A stretch of 64,000 nucleotides of DNA from Stomorhina lunata (GCA_933228675.1 OW121741.1:53983186-54047185); one strand, 5' to 3'; numbered from the stretch's first letter, positions 36,427-47,257 are shown. Notes: generated by a model from the sequence alone, not told the origin. Numbers and translations: made by a program.

Positions 36427-37547
36427 CATACTTACATAAGTATTCAATTCATGGTCAGAACGCTCTGCTATATCGATTAATGAGACAGTACTATTACGTT
36501 CCTAGACTGAAAACGCTTATAAAATCTATAATATCAGGATGTCGCACTTGCGTTATTCAAAAACGCCAGAAAAGCCAACAGATAATGGCAGCACTACCAC
36601 CAGAGAGAACTACAATGTCACGGCCTTTCACCAATACTGGTGTAGACTTCGCCGGGCCATTTGACTTGAAGACATACGCTGGTCGCGGCTGTAAAATGAC
36701 AAAAGGCTATGTTCTGGTGTTTATTTGCTTCTCGACTAAGGCCATACATCTTGAGGCCACAACAGAAATTTCAACCCAAGCCTTCTTAGCTGCTTTTGCC
36801 AGATTCTTTAGTAGAAGAGGTTCCCCCAATGCCATGTACTCAGATAATGGCACAGCATTCGTTGGCGCTTCCCATATTTTGGATACCGATAAAGCACATT
36901 TCGTCTCTCATATACGCAAAAACCTCCTAGATCAACAGGCTGTAGCCCCTCTCGAATGGCACTTTATTCCGCCTGGTGCCCCACATATGGGTGGTCTTTG
37001 GGAGGCAGGAGTTAAGAGCTTTAAGATGCATCTTAAACGTGTTTCCAACTCCCAAAGCTTCACATTTGAAGAGTTCTCTACCTTACTTGCTAGAATTGAA
37101 GCCTGTCTGAATTCTAGGCCTTTAAGTCCCAATAGCGATAATCCCACTGATCTTTCAGCACTTACCCCCGGTCATTTCCTTATAGGTGGTCCCTTATTAT
37201 CTCCAGCAGAACCTAATCTTTCAGACCACTCACTGAGCTACGTAAATCGTTGGCAGAAGCTCAAAGTTCTACATCACCATTTCGCTGCAAGGTGGAAAGA
37301 GGAATACCTCAAAGAGCTCCACAAGCGTTTTAAATGGAAACACCCCCAGCGAGACTATGCTATAGGCGATCTTGTCATAATAAGACAGGACAATTTACCC
37401 CCAACTCAATGGCGCTTAGGACGAATTGAAAAAGTTATTCGTGGTACTGATAATCACATACGAGTCGCTGAAATACGAACTGCTAATGGCATCGTTACGA
37501 GGCCAATAGTCAAATTAGTATTACTCCCCAACCCCGAACAACTCTAA
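36427..37547 (+). pseudogene. BEL integrase region of Pol, out of frame with gag-pol
   Basis: This continues Pol in a different frame, open on both sides of a candidate ATG at 36480. It has the integrase zinc-binding end (CRTCVIQKRQKSQQIM), the core (NTGVDFAGPFD near 36645; MYSDNGTAFVGAS near 36835; PPGAPHMGGLWEAG near 36970) and a DUF5641-type C-terminus (RWKEEYLKELHKRFKWKHP near 37290). The domain has no internal stop. Only one indel separates it from the first part; given identical LTRs this could be a very recent mutation or a sequencing error. Confidence 0.92.
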
Positions 37548-37551
37548 TTCA

Positions 37552-37571
37552 TTTCTTTATTTTACTTACAG
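37552..37571 (+). promoter_or_regulatory. Splice acceptor before the BEL third ORF
   Basis: A pyrimidine-rich tract tttctttattttacttac followed by AG, between the pol stop (37547) and the ATG at 37579. Paired with the donor at 30928, it would remove gag-pol and give an mRNA in which the third ORF is first. Confidence 0.6.
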
Positions 37572-37578
37572 CAACACC

Positions 37579-38385
37579 ATGCCCCGACAACAACGCCGTA
37601 GCAGTTCACCATTGGAAAGAAGAAACAATCGTCAACGTCGTCCTTTATCATCATACGATTGTCGTCTGTGTCGTCAAGACCACTCGTTACGGAGATGCCT
37701 CAAATTCAAACGCATGAATGTGGCTGACAAACTTAGAATTGTTAAACGTCATCGATATTGCGAGAATTGTCTAGCACACTCGCATCTCATAAGCCGATGT
37801 CGTAGTTCTGACCGCTGTCGACAGTGTCAAGGGAAACATCACTCTCTTCTTCATCGTCATCAACGGTTGCAAGAAAATCGAAGAGCCAGTAACTCCTCTA
37901 GAATCACCACTAGGTCCCGCCCTGTCACACTTCTTCCCACTGTCGTGGTGAAAATAGAATTAGGTGGGCAATGGCGCAAAGTAAGAGGCTTACTAAACCC
38001 CTGTGAAGAGGTCAGCTCTATAGCAGCGTTCTTATTCGAGCGCTATAATCTAACTGAAGAAAAAATTGGCTCAGACCGGTGGTGCAAGATTCGAATACGT
38101 CCCCATTTTGAGGCTACTCCTATCTTCAACGTAAATGTCAAGGTAGTCGATGATCTTCCTCGAAAACAGCCAAAGGAGAAAATCGACGAAGGGGTCGCAT
38201 TACCATACACAAATCTTCGTCTCGCAGACTCATACTTCCATGTGGACGAGCATATCAATTTCATACTGGGAGCTGATATGTATCCCCGACTGATTAAACC
38301 AAGTCTTCAACCAGAAACAGTTGGTACCCCGAAGGCTCAGGACACCGTCCTTGGATGGACAATTATTGGCACATTTGGTGCTTAA
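37579..38385 (+). CDS. BEL third ORF: zinc-knuckle protein with an inactive protease-like domain
   Basis: 268 residues, intact. The N-terminus is Arg-rich. Residues about 27-93 hold three Cys/His clusters (CRLCRQDHSLRRC, CENCLAHSHLISRC, CRQCQGKHHSLLH) in the same order and spacing as Gag of this element. Residues about 115-268 parallel its protease domain: LRLADSYF, FILGADMYPRLI and TVLGWTIIGTF match LKLADTHS, LLLGGDIYPKIL and TVFGWIITGKL. The catalytic ALIDSASE site reads GLLNPCEE here, so the Asp is replaced by Asn and cleavage is not expected. A splice acceptor (ttattttacttacAG) ends at 37571, eight bases before the ATG, suggesting a spliced subgenomic mRNA. Function is unknown; nucleic-acid binding or interference with Gag/protease are inferences. 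Confidence 0.85.
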   Translation: MPRQQRRSSSPLERRNNRQRRPLSSYDCRLCRQDHSLRRCLKFKRMNVADKLRIVKRHRYCENCLAHSHLISRCRSSDRCRQCQGKHHSLLHRHQRLQENRRASNSSRITTRSRPVTLLPTVVVKIELGGQWRKVRGLLNPCEEVSSIAAFLFERYNLTEEKIGSDRWCKIRIRPHFEATPIFNVNVKVVDDLPRKQPKEKIDEGVALPYTNLRLADSYFHVDEHINFILGADMYPRLIKPSLQPETVGTPKAQDTVLGWTIIGTFGA

Positions 38386-38648
38386 ATATGAACCTTAAAA
38401 TACTTGCTGTATCTAAAATTTGTTTTCTCTCATTTCTTATATTAGTTTTAAGGAATATTTTATATACATATATAGATAAATTTGTAATTATTTTCGGTTA
38501 TTTTGAATTACACATATTGAATTAAATCCCTAATCGAACCCATATTGTAAAATTAAATATCTATCTATCTATCTACTTTAAGACTGAATTCAAAAAAAAA
38601 AAAAAAAACAAATGTACTATATTTTTAACTACAGCAAGGGGGGCGGGA
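38386..38648 (+). other. BEL 3' untranslated region and polypurine tract
   Basis: AT-rich, with an (atct)n run near 38562 and an A run near 38596. It ends in the purine tract before the 3' LTR. No gene. Confidence 0.8.
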
Positions 38649-38962
38649 TGAACAAATATAAACATTATTTTTAAGTATTTGACTTTAACAAGCACAGTGT
38701 GCAAGAGCGGCCTGGGAAATTCCAATTCCTTGAGCTCTCTCTGCATTCAGCTGTAACTTAAAATCGTTTTGTGTTTGTAGCTTTAAAATCGTTTTATGCG
38801 CCCACAGCTAGAAGTTTAAAGAAATTTTGTAACTTTGTCTAGTATATCCCGAACAGCCAAAAGGTAATCATCTAATAAATAAATAATTTAAAACCCCCAT
38901 CTAATAACCCCGAATTTTTATTTGCTATTTGTGGAAAAAATATTTGCACCCTACTCCCAACA
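38649..38962 (+). repeat. 3' LTR of the BEL element
   Basis: 314 bp, identical by eye to the 5' LTR at 30323-30636, and followed by the gtatg target duplication. Confidence 0.95.
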
Positions 38963-39504
38963 GTATGTGACTTTGGAATATATCATGACAAGAATCCACC
39001 CCAAAATACTGTTAGCTAGCAGAACAAAGGCGTTTTTCATTGGACAAAACTCTGTAACTTTTTAACTATTAAAGATTTTTTAGTAGTTCTTTTTTTAATC
39101 AATAGATAACATCTGTAGCTTTTTCGAGTGTAGGTTTTATTAAGATCGGTACAGTGGTTCTTAAGAAATTTAGGCATGAAATTCAATTTTCGATGTTTTT
39201 CTTTTTATTTTATTTCAAATCTGCCAACTAATTTTTGACCCACTTCCTCCTAACCGATTTGGGCCACAAGTCGACCTTGGATAGCAATTTAATATTTTGT
39301 TATCCTTAGGATGTCCCCTTTCTCGTTGAGGTATTTATAGTATTTTTATTAGGGTGGCCCAAATTTTAATTTATGCTTAATAATACTTACATATTACCTA
39401 GTTTTTTTAAATAAAAGAGTAACTTAATTTTTCTTTAAATATATATTTATTTGTAGTCATAAATAGATTGTAGATAAATAAAATAATATATATAATATAT
39501 AATT
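38963..39504. other. Unit flank after the BEL insertion, no gene
   Basis: This continues the middle unit and matches 13755-14300 and 61890-62433. No gene is seen. Confidence 0.65.
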
Positions 39505-39802
39505 CCCCGGTAACATTCCAATTGGAACAAGGGGTACTTCTCTCAGACAATGAGCTGCATCCGATTCTATTTTTAGACTCATTGAAAGGGACCTACGTTT
39601 TAACGCCGGCTCCGAACGGCAAATGCATTAGTTAGAGAAGTTTTACATAGCCTAATAGTCAATAACCAGTGGCTAGCTGAGTTATGAGGTAAACCGTCGC
39701 TTTTTTGAAAATTTATTTTTTCAAGTGAGTCTGGCCAGGGATCGAACTTGGGCCTCTGGTATGCTAGGCGGATGACTAACCTGCTATACCACGGCGGTTC
39801 AC
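39505..39802 (-). repeat. tRNA-derived SINE-like element, copy 2
   Basis: Same as the element at 14296-14596. The tRNA-like head occupies 39801-39726 on the minus strand, with A-box-like and B-box sequences preserved. Confidence 0.65.
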
Positions 39803-39839
39803 AAATAATATTTAATATTAATATTTGTATACTTTATTG

Positions 39840-41184
39840 TGTCGTGTCCCCCTGACGGGTTAAGTTTTGTTTCTAAAAAAGAATAAGATCAATAAGCAAT
39901 ACCGAAAACATCTGGCAGAGGAACTTGATGGAATAGGGAACTGAAAAAAAAGATGTCAGCCAGAAAAGAAAAAGGCGGGAGGAATGGGTGAGAAAGAAAA
40001 ATGATTGGGGCAGGAATGAGAGGATTAGGGACACTTGAAGAAATGATGTAAAAGAGGAGTGATGGGGAAGTGAAGAAAAAAAAAAGAAGTGACATTTTTT
40101 TTATTTTTGAGATTAATTTTTTATGTTGGAAGTTTTTTTTGTTAAAATAAAATTTGATTAAAACTTAATAAATAAAACACGCATACAATAATTACAAAAT
40201 AACCTTTATTCAAATTATTCAAACACACACCAAACAATTAATTAATAAAACACACGCCACACAATTAATACACAAATAATAAAACACACCCATACAGACA
40301 ACTTACCAAAATTTACAAAATATTAAAAATTTACAAAAATATGAAAATAATAAAAATATTAAAATACAAGTAAAATACGAAAAGAAAAAAAATAACTTGG
40401 AAACAATTTGCTTACAAGGTTTACAAGGGGGTCCAACTAGCCGTCCAGCCAGACGGACGGACATCGCCAAGTCCACTCAGAAAGTAATTCTAAGCCTATT
40501 GGCATACTTATGTTCATGAAAACAATTACGTGCCGAGGAGTGTTAGAAACCGCTACCTTGATCTCATCCAATAAAAAAGAAACGTTGCAGCTCAGACGGA
40601 CAGGACTAAGACGTTGAAAAGAAAAAATAAAAACAAGAAGCAGATTTTTTTTTTGCATTTGGTGAGGGACGGTTGAGAGCCCTAAATAACGTATATCGGG
40701 ACCGATCTACGGGTATTTTTTTTATTAGTGTAGTGCTTCATACGACAAACCACTTGGCCTTGTTTTCATTTTATTACGAAAGACTGTAACGCTAACTAAC
40801 TTGAGCTACGTGATGTAATGAAGAACAAAATGGAGTAAAGCACCCAGGTAAGTGAGTTAATATAATTATGTAAGGGTAGATGTAGGGGCAGTTCCTAACA
40901 AATTAGGCCAAGGAACTGCCAAGGAAGAGGGTGGGCTGACCAAGCAGCGGAATAGCAGCCAGGAAAATAGAATGTTGCAATGTCCAGGGACAAGCACATT
41001 CCCTAAGGCTCGTAGAATAGGAATTGGAGATTGACATTTGGTATCAATCTCTTTTTTGATTAACGACTTGTAGGTGGCTGATTTGGTGGACCGCACGCCC
41101 TCTACCGGCTTAGCCAGGTAAATGTCACCATGCCAAGCGTTGCCAGTCAGTCATCCACGGAGTCCGCCTCAAGAGTCGTTGACA
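39840..41184 (+). repeat. 5' LTR of the Src-carrying element
   Basis: TG...CA, about 1345 bp (TGTCGTG to GTTGACA), with the primer site TGGCGCCCAAC at 41189. A perfect splice donor CCCAG/GTAAGT lies at 40847/40848. AATAAA signals are near 40166. Open minus frames (for example 40437-40658) are interrupted in the other LTR and are not taken as genes. Confidence 0.8.
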
Positions 41185-41936
41185 AAAATGGCGCCCAACA
41201 ATGGGGGCCCGAATTTCGGGTTTCCATATATCCACAGTCAAGTATATTACTCTTTATTTGTCATTGAATAAGGTAATCAAATCCAGCGTAAGTCATACTG
41301 ATCCAGATCAATCAAGGTCAATCAGTATTTGCGACGCTGGAGTTGTTAATCTTATTGAATGAGAAATAGAGAGGCCTGCTATTGGTCTTTTATCTAGAAC
41401 TCTTGTAAGTCTCATTATCTGAGAATTAATATTCTGATATTGATAGCTACATTGTTCTAGAGAAAAGAGCAACAAGCAGGATATACTTAAAATTTAAAAT
41501 CAAAATCAATAGCCCAAAGGCAAAGTTTTCAAAACTTAGATTTTTAACGGATAAGTCGTGGAATAAAGCTATTACAGCTTATTCCATTGTCGATCCCTTG
41601 AAAGCCTAAGCTTTGAAAAACTTTGTCTACCAGCTTTCCCCCATTTCAATTCCCAGTTCCTATTGCAAAAACATAAATCAAATTTTAAAATAGATCCCTG
41701 GCTGTTGTCAATGGTTCTATTTTTCTGGTTTCTACCCTTACAAATTGTTATAAGCTCACTACTAATAATAATATAAATCTTATAAACTACTAATAAATAA
41801 ATAAAAAAAAAAATGCATATAAATAATAAAAGTTTTAATTTCAGCTTGGATAAAATTTTGGCGAGTCATAGTAATATTTAGTAAATTACAATAAAATTAT
41901 AAGAAAAATTTAATAGGATAGATAGCTATAAATAGT
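41185..41936 (+). other. Primer-binding site and leader
   Basis: It starts with TGGCGCCCAACAATGGGGG (41189), complementary in part to the 3' end of tRNA-Lys. The leader that follows is AT-rich and has no open frame of note. Confidence 0.75.
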
Positions 41937-43439
41937 ATGGTAGAAACTAGAGCAAGTAAGATGCAAGGCGATTCCGCTTCTTCTTCCTCTAGGCCGATCC
42001 TAGGAAGGGTTCCTGCCAGCACAGCAGCTACAACATCCGCAACTTCAACCGCAACAACAATAATTACTACTCCTTGCATAACATCACCAATGGTGACAAA
42101 TCCGGCATATACTGTATACCTGCCCACTGACATTCCGCTAGTAGAGTCAAACATAACGTCTCCCAGCTACAGCAGTTTGACAGCACAAAACGTACGCGAG
42201 GAATTCAGGAATCAGGCTAACACATACGCACCGGCAGTCCAACCAACAACCCAGGAGAGCATCCAAAATATAGTCGACTCAACTATAGGTGTAAGGCAAG
42301 TTGAGATGTTCCGAACCATGGAGGAGAGATTACGCGATTTAGTACCGCAGATAGTGGCGGAAAGCATCCGCTCACTGTCCAGAGCATCAGGTAACCAAAT
42401 GCCTCCACTTTTTGCTGCACCTGATTTTAATAGGTCGCAACAACAAACGCATCCAGCAACAAGGCAGACACAACCACAGTACAGGCAACAGGCTCCATCA
42501 ACACACATGCCGCAAGTGCCGCCAACACGCATGCACAGTTCCATGCATAATTCTAATCCTCAAAATAGAGCAAACCATAGCCACAATAATTCACTATTTC
42601 ATTCCAGTGGCAGCAGCTCTTTTCAACAGGATGAAAGACACCGGAAGCTTGGCCTGGATAAGTGGGGCGTTAACTTTGACGGATCATCAAAAGCAATGGG
42701 GGCCCAAGAATTTGTATTTCGAGTCGAGGAAATGCGAAAAGATTATGGGAACAGCTGGTCAGAGGTAATGTGTCAATTCCATCAGTTGCTTTCTGGTGAA
42801 GCTCTAGAGTGGTACTGGATGCAGCGTCGTCACCAGCCAGCTCATTCCTGGGACGAGTTAAAAGAGGCCATTATCACTAGGTTCAGAAGATTTAATAGTG
42901 ATGTGGAGATCCAACGCCAAATAATGGACCGTCGGCAACATTCACAAGAGCCATTTGAGGAGTTCTATAACGCCGTTTTAAGGCTAAGAAGCCAACAAAC
43001 CCATCCGATAGGTGAGACGGAACTGATAGACATAATGAAGTCCAATCTTAAAACGTCCATGGAACAATTGGTTTTCCCTATTCGGATGTACGGGTTAAGT
43101 CACTTCCGCTCCGAGTGCAAGAAAGCCGAGTCGCTCCTGCAAACTCAGCGACAGGGGTACTCTCAGCGTTTTGCTCCTAGGGTCCATGAAGTGTATGGCG
43201 AATATGAGGATCAGATGCCAGCTGAGGTGGAAGCGATAAATAATCCTTCTAAATATATTTGTTGGAATTGTCGACAACTGGGCCATGGATTCATGGACTG
43301 TCCATCGCCATCGAGGAGGCTATTCTGTTTTAAGTGCGGAATGGACAATACGGTAACTCCCAAGTGTCCTCGTTGCTCGGAAAACCGGAGGTCGGACCAG
43401 TCTGCTGGGGAACCCCGTCCGAAACCTACAGCCCAGTAA
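41937..43439 (+). CDS. Gag polyprotein of the Src-carrying element
   Basis: 500 residues, intact. The N-terminal 200 residues are Ser/Thr/Gln-rich. A retrotransposon-gag capsid domain lies at about 230-400 (LDKWGVNFDGSSKAMGAQEF; SGEALEWYWMQRR; SWDELKEAIITRFRRF). The C-terminus has one canonical zinc knuckle, CWNCRQLGHGFMDC (near 442), and a second, CFKCGMDNTVTPKC, in which the His position is Thr. Gag forms the particle and binds RNA. That gag is intact while pol is deleted fits an element that supplies particles but borrows enzymes. Confidence 0.9.
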   Translation: MVETRASKMQGDSASSSSRPILGRVPASTAATTSATSTATTIITTPCITSPMVTNPAYTVYLPTDIPLVESNITSPSYSSLTAQNVREEFRNQANTYAPAVQPTTQESIQNIVDSTIGVRQVEMFRTMEERLRDLVPQIVAESIRSLSRASGNQMPPLFAAPDFNRSQQQTHPATRQTQPQYRQQAPSTHMPQVPPTRMHSSMHNSNPQNRANHSHNNSLFHSSGSSSFQQDERHRKLGLDKWGVNFDGSSKAMGAQEFVFRVEEMRKDYGNSWSEVMCQFHQLLSGEALEWYWMQRRHQPAHSWDELKEAIITRFRRFNSDVEIQRQIMDRRQHSQEPFEEFYNAVLRLRSQQTHPIGETELIDIMKSNLKTSMEQLVFPIRMYGLSHFRSECKKAESLLQTQRQGYSQRFAPRVHEVYGEYEDQMPAEVEAINNPSKYICWNCRQLGHGFMDCPSPSRRLFCFKCGMDNTVTPKCPRCSENRRSDQSAGEPRPKPTAQ

Positions 43440-44008
43440 ACGAACTGGAGGATTTTAATGACCTAGAGGAAAAGAAGAAGGTCGTTAAAATCTTAGTTAA
43501 TAGTAAAGTTAGAATTAGTGAAAAGGCAGGAGAGCCAAAGGTAAGGGAGATTAAGCCATTGCATGTTAGAGTTAAGGAGTATGAAAAAGCTACAGAAAGA
43601 ATTTTTGGAAAAACGCGGATTGAAAAGACTAGGGAAAGATATAGAAAAAGAAAGGAACTTAGGCGTGAGGTCGCTAATGTATCCTTATACGAAGGCGACG
43701 ACACCCGGTTGTATACCCGTATCTCTATCAACGGGGTAGAGATCGAGGGTCTTTTAGATAGTGGTGCGACAGTAACAGTCCTCGGCGAAGGGTGTTACGA
43801 TGTCGTGAAGAAAGCGGGAGCTATGGTCCACAGTTTTCCATCGACGGTGAAAACTGCAGACGGTAGATCGCATAAAATTCAAGGCCGGTTCAAAGCTCAG
43901 ATCAAATATAATAGAGTAGAAAGGGAGATAACCTTCTACCTGGTGCCGACCTTGAAGAGATCGCTTTTCCTGGGTCGACTTCATGAAAGCGTTTCGTTTG
44001 ATAGTTAA
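43334..44008 (+). CDS. Protease part of Pol, in the -1 frame to gag
   Basis: About 224 codons overlapping the end of gag by 106 bases in the -1 frame, which suggests programmed -1 frameshifting. The aspartic protease active site GLLDSGATVTVLG is at about residue 140, with the later SLFLGR region. The frame then shifts near 43980 before the reverse transcriptase, so polyprotein synthesis would stop here. The basic region before the protease (EKTRERYRKRKELRRE) may be a linker. Confidence 0.85.
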   Translation: MRNGQYGNSQVSSLLGKPEVGPVCWGTPSETYSPVNELEDFNDLEEKKKVVKILVNSKVRISEKAGEPKVREIKPLHVRVKEYEKATERIFGKTRIEKTRERYRKRKELRREVANVSLYEGDDTRLYTRISINGVEIEGLLDSGATVTVLGEGCYDVVKKAGAMVHSFPSTVKTADGRSHKIQGRFKAQIKYNRVEREITFYLVPTLKRSLFLGRLHESVSFDS

Positions 44009-45821
44009 TTTAGATAGCTTGACCTCAAATGATATGCTTTGGAGTGAGGAATCGGGGGAAAATCCGAAGAATCCTTCAATGCATATACTTTGTGATCAAG
44101 ATAGAAAGTTGTTAGAAGCTATTATCGCAAAGTTTCCTTCGTTTGTGGAAAAAGGACTTGGGAAGACGGACCTAGAGACACACATTATAGATACACAAGA
44201 CGCAGCGCCTGTAAAACAGAGACATTACCCAGTGTCTCCTGCTGTGCAAAAACTTATGTATGAGGAATTGGATAGGATGCTTGCTATGGGAGTTATTGAG
44301 TCTAGTCAAAGCCCCTGGAATAATCCAGTGACGCTAGTGCGCAAAGGCACCAAAAACAGGCTTTGTTTGGACGCACGAAAACTCAATGCTCTCACAGAAA
44401 AATCCAAATTTTGTTTTAAGGAACTCCGATATCTAGGATATATTGTTGGTGGCGGTATGCTAAAACCTGACCCTGACAAGATATCCTCGATACTGGAGTT
44501 TCCTTATCCCAAGACACCCAGGCAAGTGCGCGGTTTTATGGGGACTACCGGCTGGTATCGTCGGTTTATCAAAGACTATGCGACCATAGCCACACCTGTT
44601 TTCGATACCTTAAAGAAAACGCGCGCGTTTAGTTTTACGGATGAGGCTAAGATCGCGTTTGAAAAGTTGAAAAAGGCACTTACCTCAAGTCCGGTACTGC
44701 GTCATCCCGATTTCTCAAAGCACTTCTTTGTGCAGTGCGACGCATCTGACATCGGAATCGGGGCCGTGCTCTTTCAGAAAGATGAGGTCGAAGGCGAACA
44801 TCCGATTGCGTTTATGTCACAAAAGTTGACTCCAGCTCAACGTAATTACTCTGTGACAGAGCGAGAGTGCCTGGCAGTAGTTATGGCCATCAAAAAATTC
44901 CGTGCGTATATAGAGTTGATGCCCTTCACTATTATAACTGACCACTCGAGTCTCAAGTGGCTCATGTCAAACAAGGAGCTCAGTGGAAGGTTAGCACGAT
45001 GGAGCCTGCTACTTCAATCCTATACGTTAAATATTGAACATCGCCAAGGGAGCAAAAATATTGTGCCAGACACTCTCTCTCGGTATAATATGGAGGAAAT
45101 TGCTGTTGATATCAAGCGACTCATCGATCTAGAATCGCCCGCGTTTTTATCCGAAGAATATCTAGAATTAATAAAAGAAATTAATGAAAATAAAAATCAA
45201 GTACCGGATATAAAAATAGAAGATAGATTTGTGTATAAACGTACCGTGCATTATGATGGCGACATATGTTCGGAAGATTTTTCGTGGAAGCTGTGGATTC
45301 CTTCGATTCTTGCAGCCATGAGATCATACTTAAAGAATGACCAGAGAGATTGGGATGACCACCTCTCAGAGATCGAGTGTGCACTTAGGTCATCAGTACA
45401 CACATCGATTGGTATGACTCCTTACTTCGCTTTGTTTGGGACGAATTTGATCACACACGGAAGTGTCTATAAACTAGCAAAGAAACTTCAACTATTAGAG
45501 GATGCTGAGATGAACCTCTTACCAAAATCGATCAAAAATGAATTAATACGCAACAAAATACGGAATAATTTGGCAAAAAGTTATGCTCTGCGCGCAAAAG
45601 AGTACAACAAGCGCGCACGAAACGTCAAATTCCGACCAGGTCAAGAAGTTTATCGACGCAATTTCACTCTCAGCGACTCCTCCAAGTTATACAACGCGAA
45701 AATGGGAAAAAGGTTTCTTAAATGTCGTATCGTTCGTCCGGTCGGGAACTGTTACTACGAGCTAGAAGATCTGCAAGGAAAAACAATTGGAGTGTACCAC
45801 GCGAAGGACATAAAACAATAA
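43983..45821 (+). pseudogene. Pol remnant: partial reverse transcriptase, RNase H, integrase ends
   Basis: 612 codons left open but with internal deletions. The reverse transcriptase fingers are present (AMGVIESSQSPWNNPVTLV near 100; CLDARKLNALT near 128). The sequence then jumps to the connection region (ELRYLGYIVGG near 145), so the palm with its YxDD motif is missing. RNase H is present (VQCDASDIGIGAVL near 250; TERECLAVVMAIKKF near 295). Integrase is reduced to its ends: after VYKRTVHYDG the zinc domain and most of the DDE core are absent and sequence resumes at the last core helix (IPSILAAMRSY) plus C-terminal domain. The deletions kept the frame. Confidence 0.9.
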
Positions 45822-46975
45822 GTTTTAATCTTTTTCTGTACTTGTCCGAGTTTTCCTGCCGTCGGTTTCCAATAAATTATGTTCCTAGTTTATTTCATAT
45901 CCCATTCTACGTTTATGGCTAATATTCCTAATACTTTCATCATACTCCCTGTAGTCGCTTCCTACGACAGTTTTTTATATTAGTTTTTCTTAGTGATAAT
46001 TTTTTCTTTTTAGTTCTTTTCATAGATTAGTTTCTTTCGGATTTGTTTGCTTAGGTAGAGGAATGAACTTTAGGGCCTTTGTTTTTTTATTTTATAGTAT
46101 TTTTCTTTATTAGTTAATAAAATTTGATATGAGGCAGTTTATGAATTGGTATAATAATTAAATTACTTTGAATTAGTAGGATAGCTAGTTAATAGTATGA
46201 AATAGGAAAAAATGAATTATAAAATAATTGTAAAACATACGTAAAATTAAATATAGGTTTAGGAATTAACATACATTCGAAACATGAATTATTTAAAACT
46301 GAATTTCTATCGAATCTAATAGCTACTATTTCCATGTAGTTTTTTTTATTTGTAGTTTTAAATCTTTATTACATTTAATTAGGTAACATTAAACGTTTTT
46401 TTTTATTAACTTAAATTTTTTATTATAAAGTTCAGTTGAGACCCTAAGATCGGATTATGATTTTTTAATTGTTGCGAAAGAACTTACGATCAGCTTTGCA
46501 TTCGATACCGTTTTATCCAGAGAAAAAAACATTATTACACTCAACTATAACGCTAACATTTCTAGCTGGTTACGTTTTGTAACCGTTGCCATGCCATTGA
46601 TGCAGTTCCTTTGAAACGCTCTAGCGGAACTATGCCATTAAGAAGCTGGGAACTGTTAGTCATCTGACAGACAACATATATCTGAGTCTGATCTTACAGC
46701 AAGTTGAGGTAAATTTAATGTTATAAACACCTAGAATTCTACAAAGGAATTTTAGAGGCCTGATAAAAAGATATATGATGACAAATCTGATTTTGGGGAC
46801 TTTCGCCAACAATTTTAAAACAGTATTAAAAATAAGTAAAACAAGTTTTGGAAATTGAAAATATTACTATTATTTGCTTTAAATTAAACTATGTTAAAAT
46901 CTGGAACTAATTACAATAAAATTTCACATTGGTGTATTCCTAATCAAAAATAATAAAAAAAAACTGAACTAGATA

Positions 46976-47007
<32 letters not shown>

Positions 47008-47032
47008 AAATAAATAAAAAAAATGTACTCAC
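45822..47032. other. Post-pol region, no gene recognised
   Basis: AT-rich, no open frame of note, with an (AAAT)n microsatellite at about 46976-47020. It may be the original 3' untranslated region of the element, or the 3' part of the minus-strand gene described next. Confidence 0.5.
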
Positions 47033-47112
47033 CTTACCGCCGAATTGTCTGTGTAGTCTAAGAAGGCAGCATACAGTATTCTGTCGTCATGATGTAGAGA
47101 TTGGTCAGAAGT
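47033..47112 (-). other. Candidate minus-strand exon (downstream exon)
   Basis: Read on the minus strand, a strong acceptor (ttttctttacAG) ends at 47113 and a donor AAG/GTGAGT follows 47033, enclosing an 80-nt exon. The intron before it (47113-47176) is 64 nt with GTAAGT...ACAG, a classic short dipteran intron. One frame is fully open (QSLHHDDRILYAAFLDYTD), but the phase inherited from the previous exon gives a TGA across the junction. The coding end may therefore be here, with this exon as 3' UTR. Confidence 0.5.
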
Positions 47113-47176
47113 CTGTAAAGAAAATATAAGTTATTAGAAATATAGTAATAAAAGATTTTTGAAAATTTTTACTTAC

Positions 47177-47257
47177 CATTTACTTGGTTTAAGTGTTAGT
47201 GGAAGGATCACACAAGCTTCATAATAGTGTCCTCCGTTTATAAAAATTTGAGGGGAC
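47177..47257 (-). other. Candidate minus-strand coding exon
   Basis: An 81-nt exon on the minus strand with acceptor ttttttttcAG (47258) and donor ATG/GTAAGT (47176). Joined in phase to the exon at 50354-50393 it reads SPQIFINGGHYYEACVILPL and onward, a convincing protein-like stretch with no stop. I do not recognise the family. Confidence 0.55.

Larger units (their letters stand above)
30323..38962 (+). mobile_element. Complete BEL/Pao retrotransposon with a third ORF
   Basis: An 8640 bp element flanked by a perfect 5-bp duplication gtatg (30318-30322 and 38963-38967). Both 314 bp LTRs (30323-30636, 38649-38962) are identical by eye over their full length, so the insertion is very young. 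It encodes Gag-Pol with one frameshift and an intact third ORF in the place where some elements carry env. A purine tract aaggggggcggga precedes the 3' LTR. Confidence 0.97.

Noticed and set aside
40437..40658. 73-codon minus-strand frame in the 5' LTR
   Set aside because: Protein-like at first sight, but the other LTR has an in-frame stop in the same stretch, and no start context or partner exon supports it.
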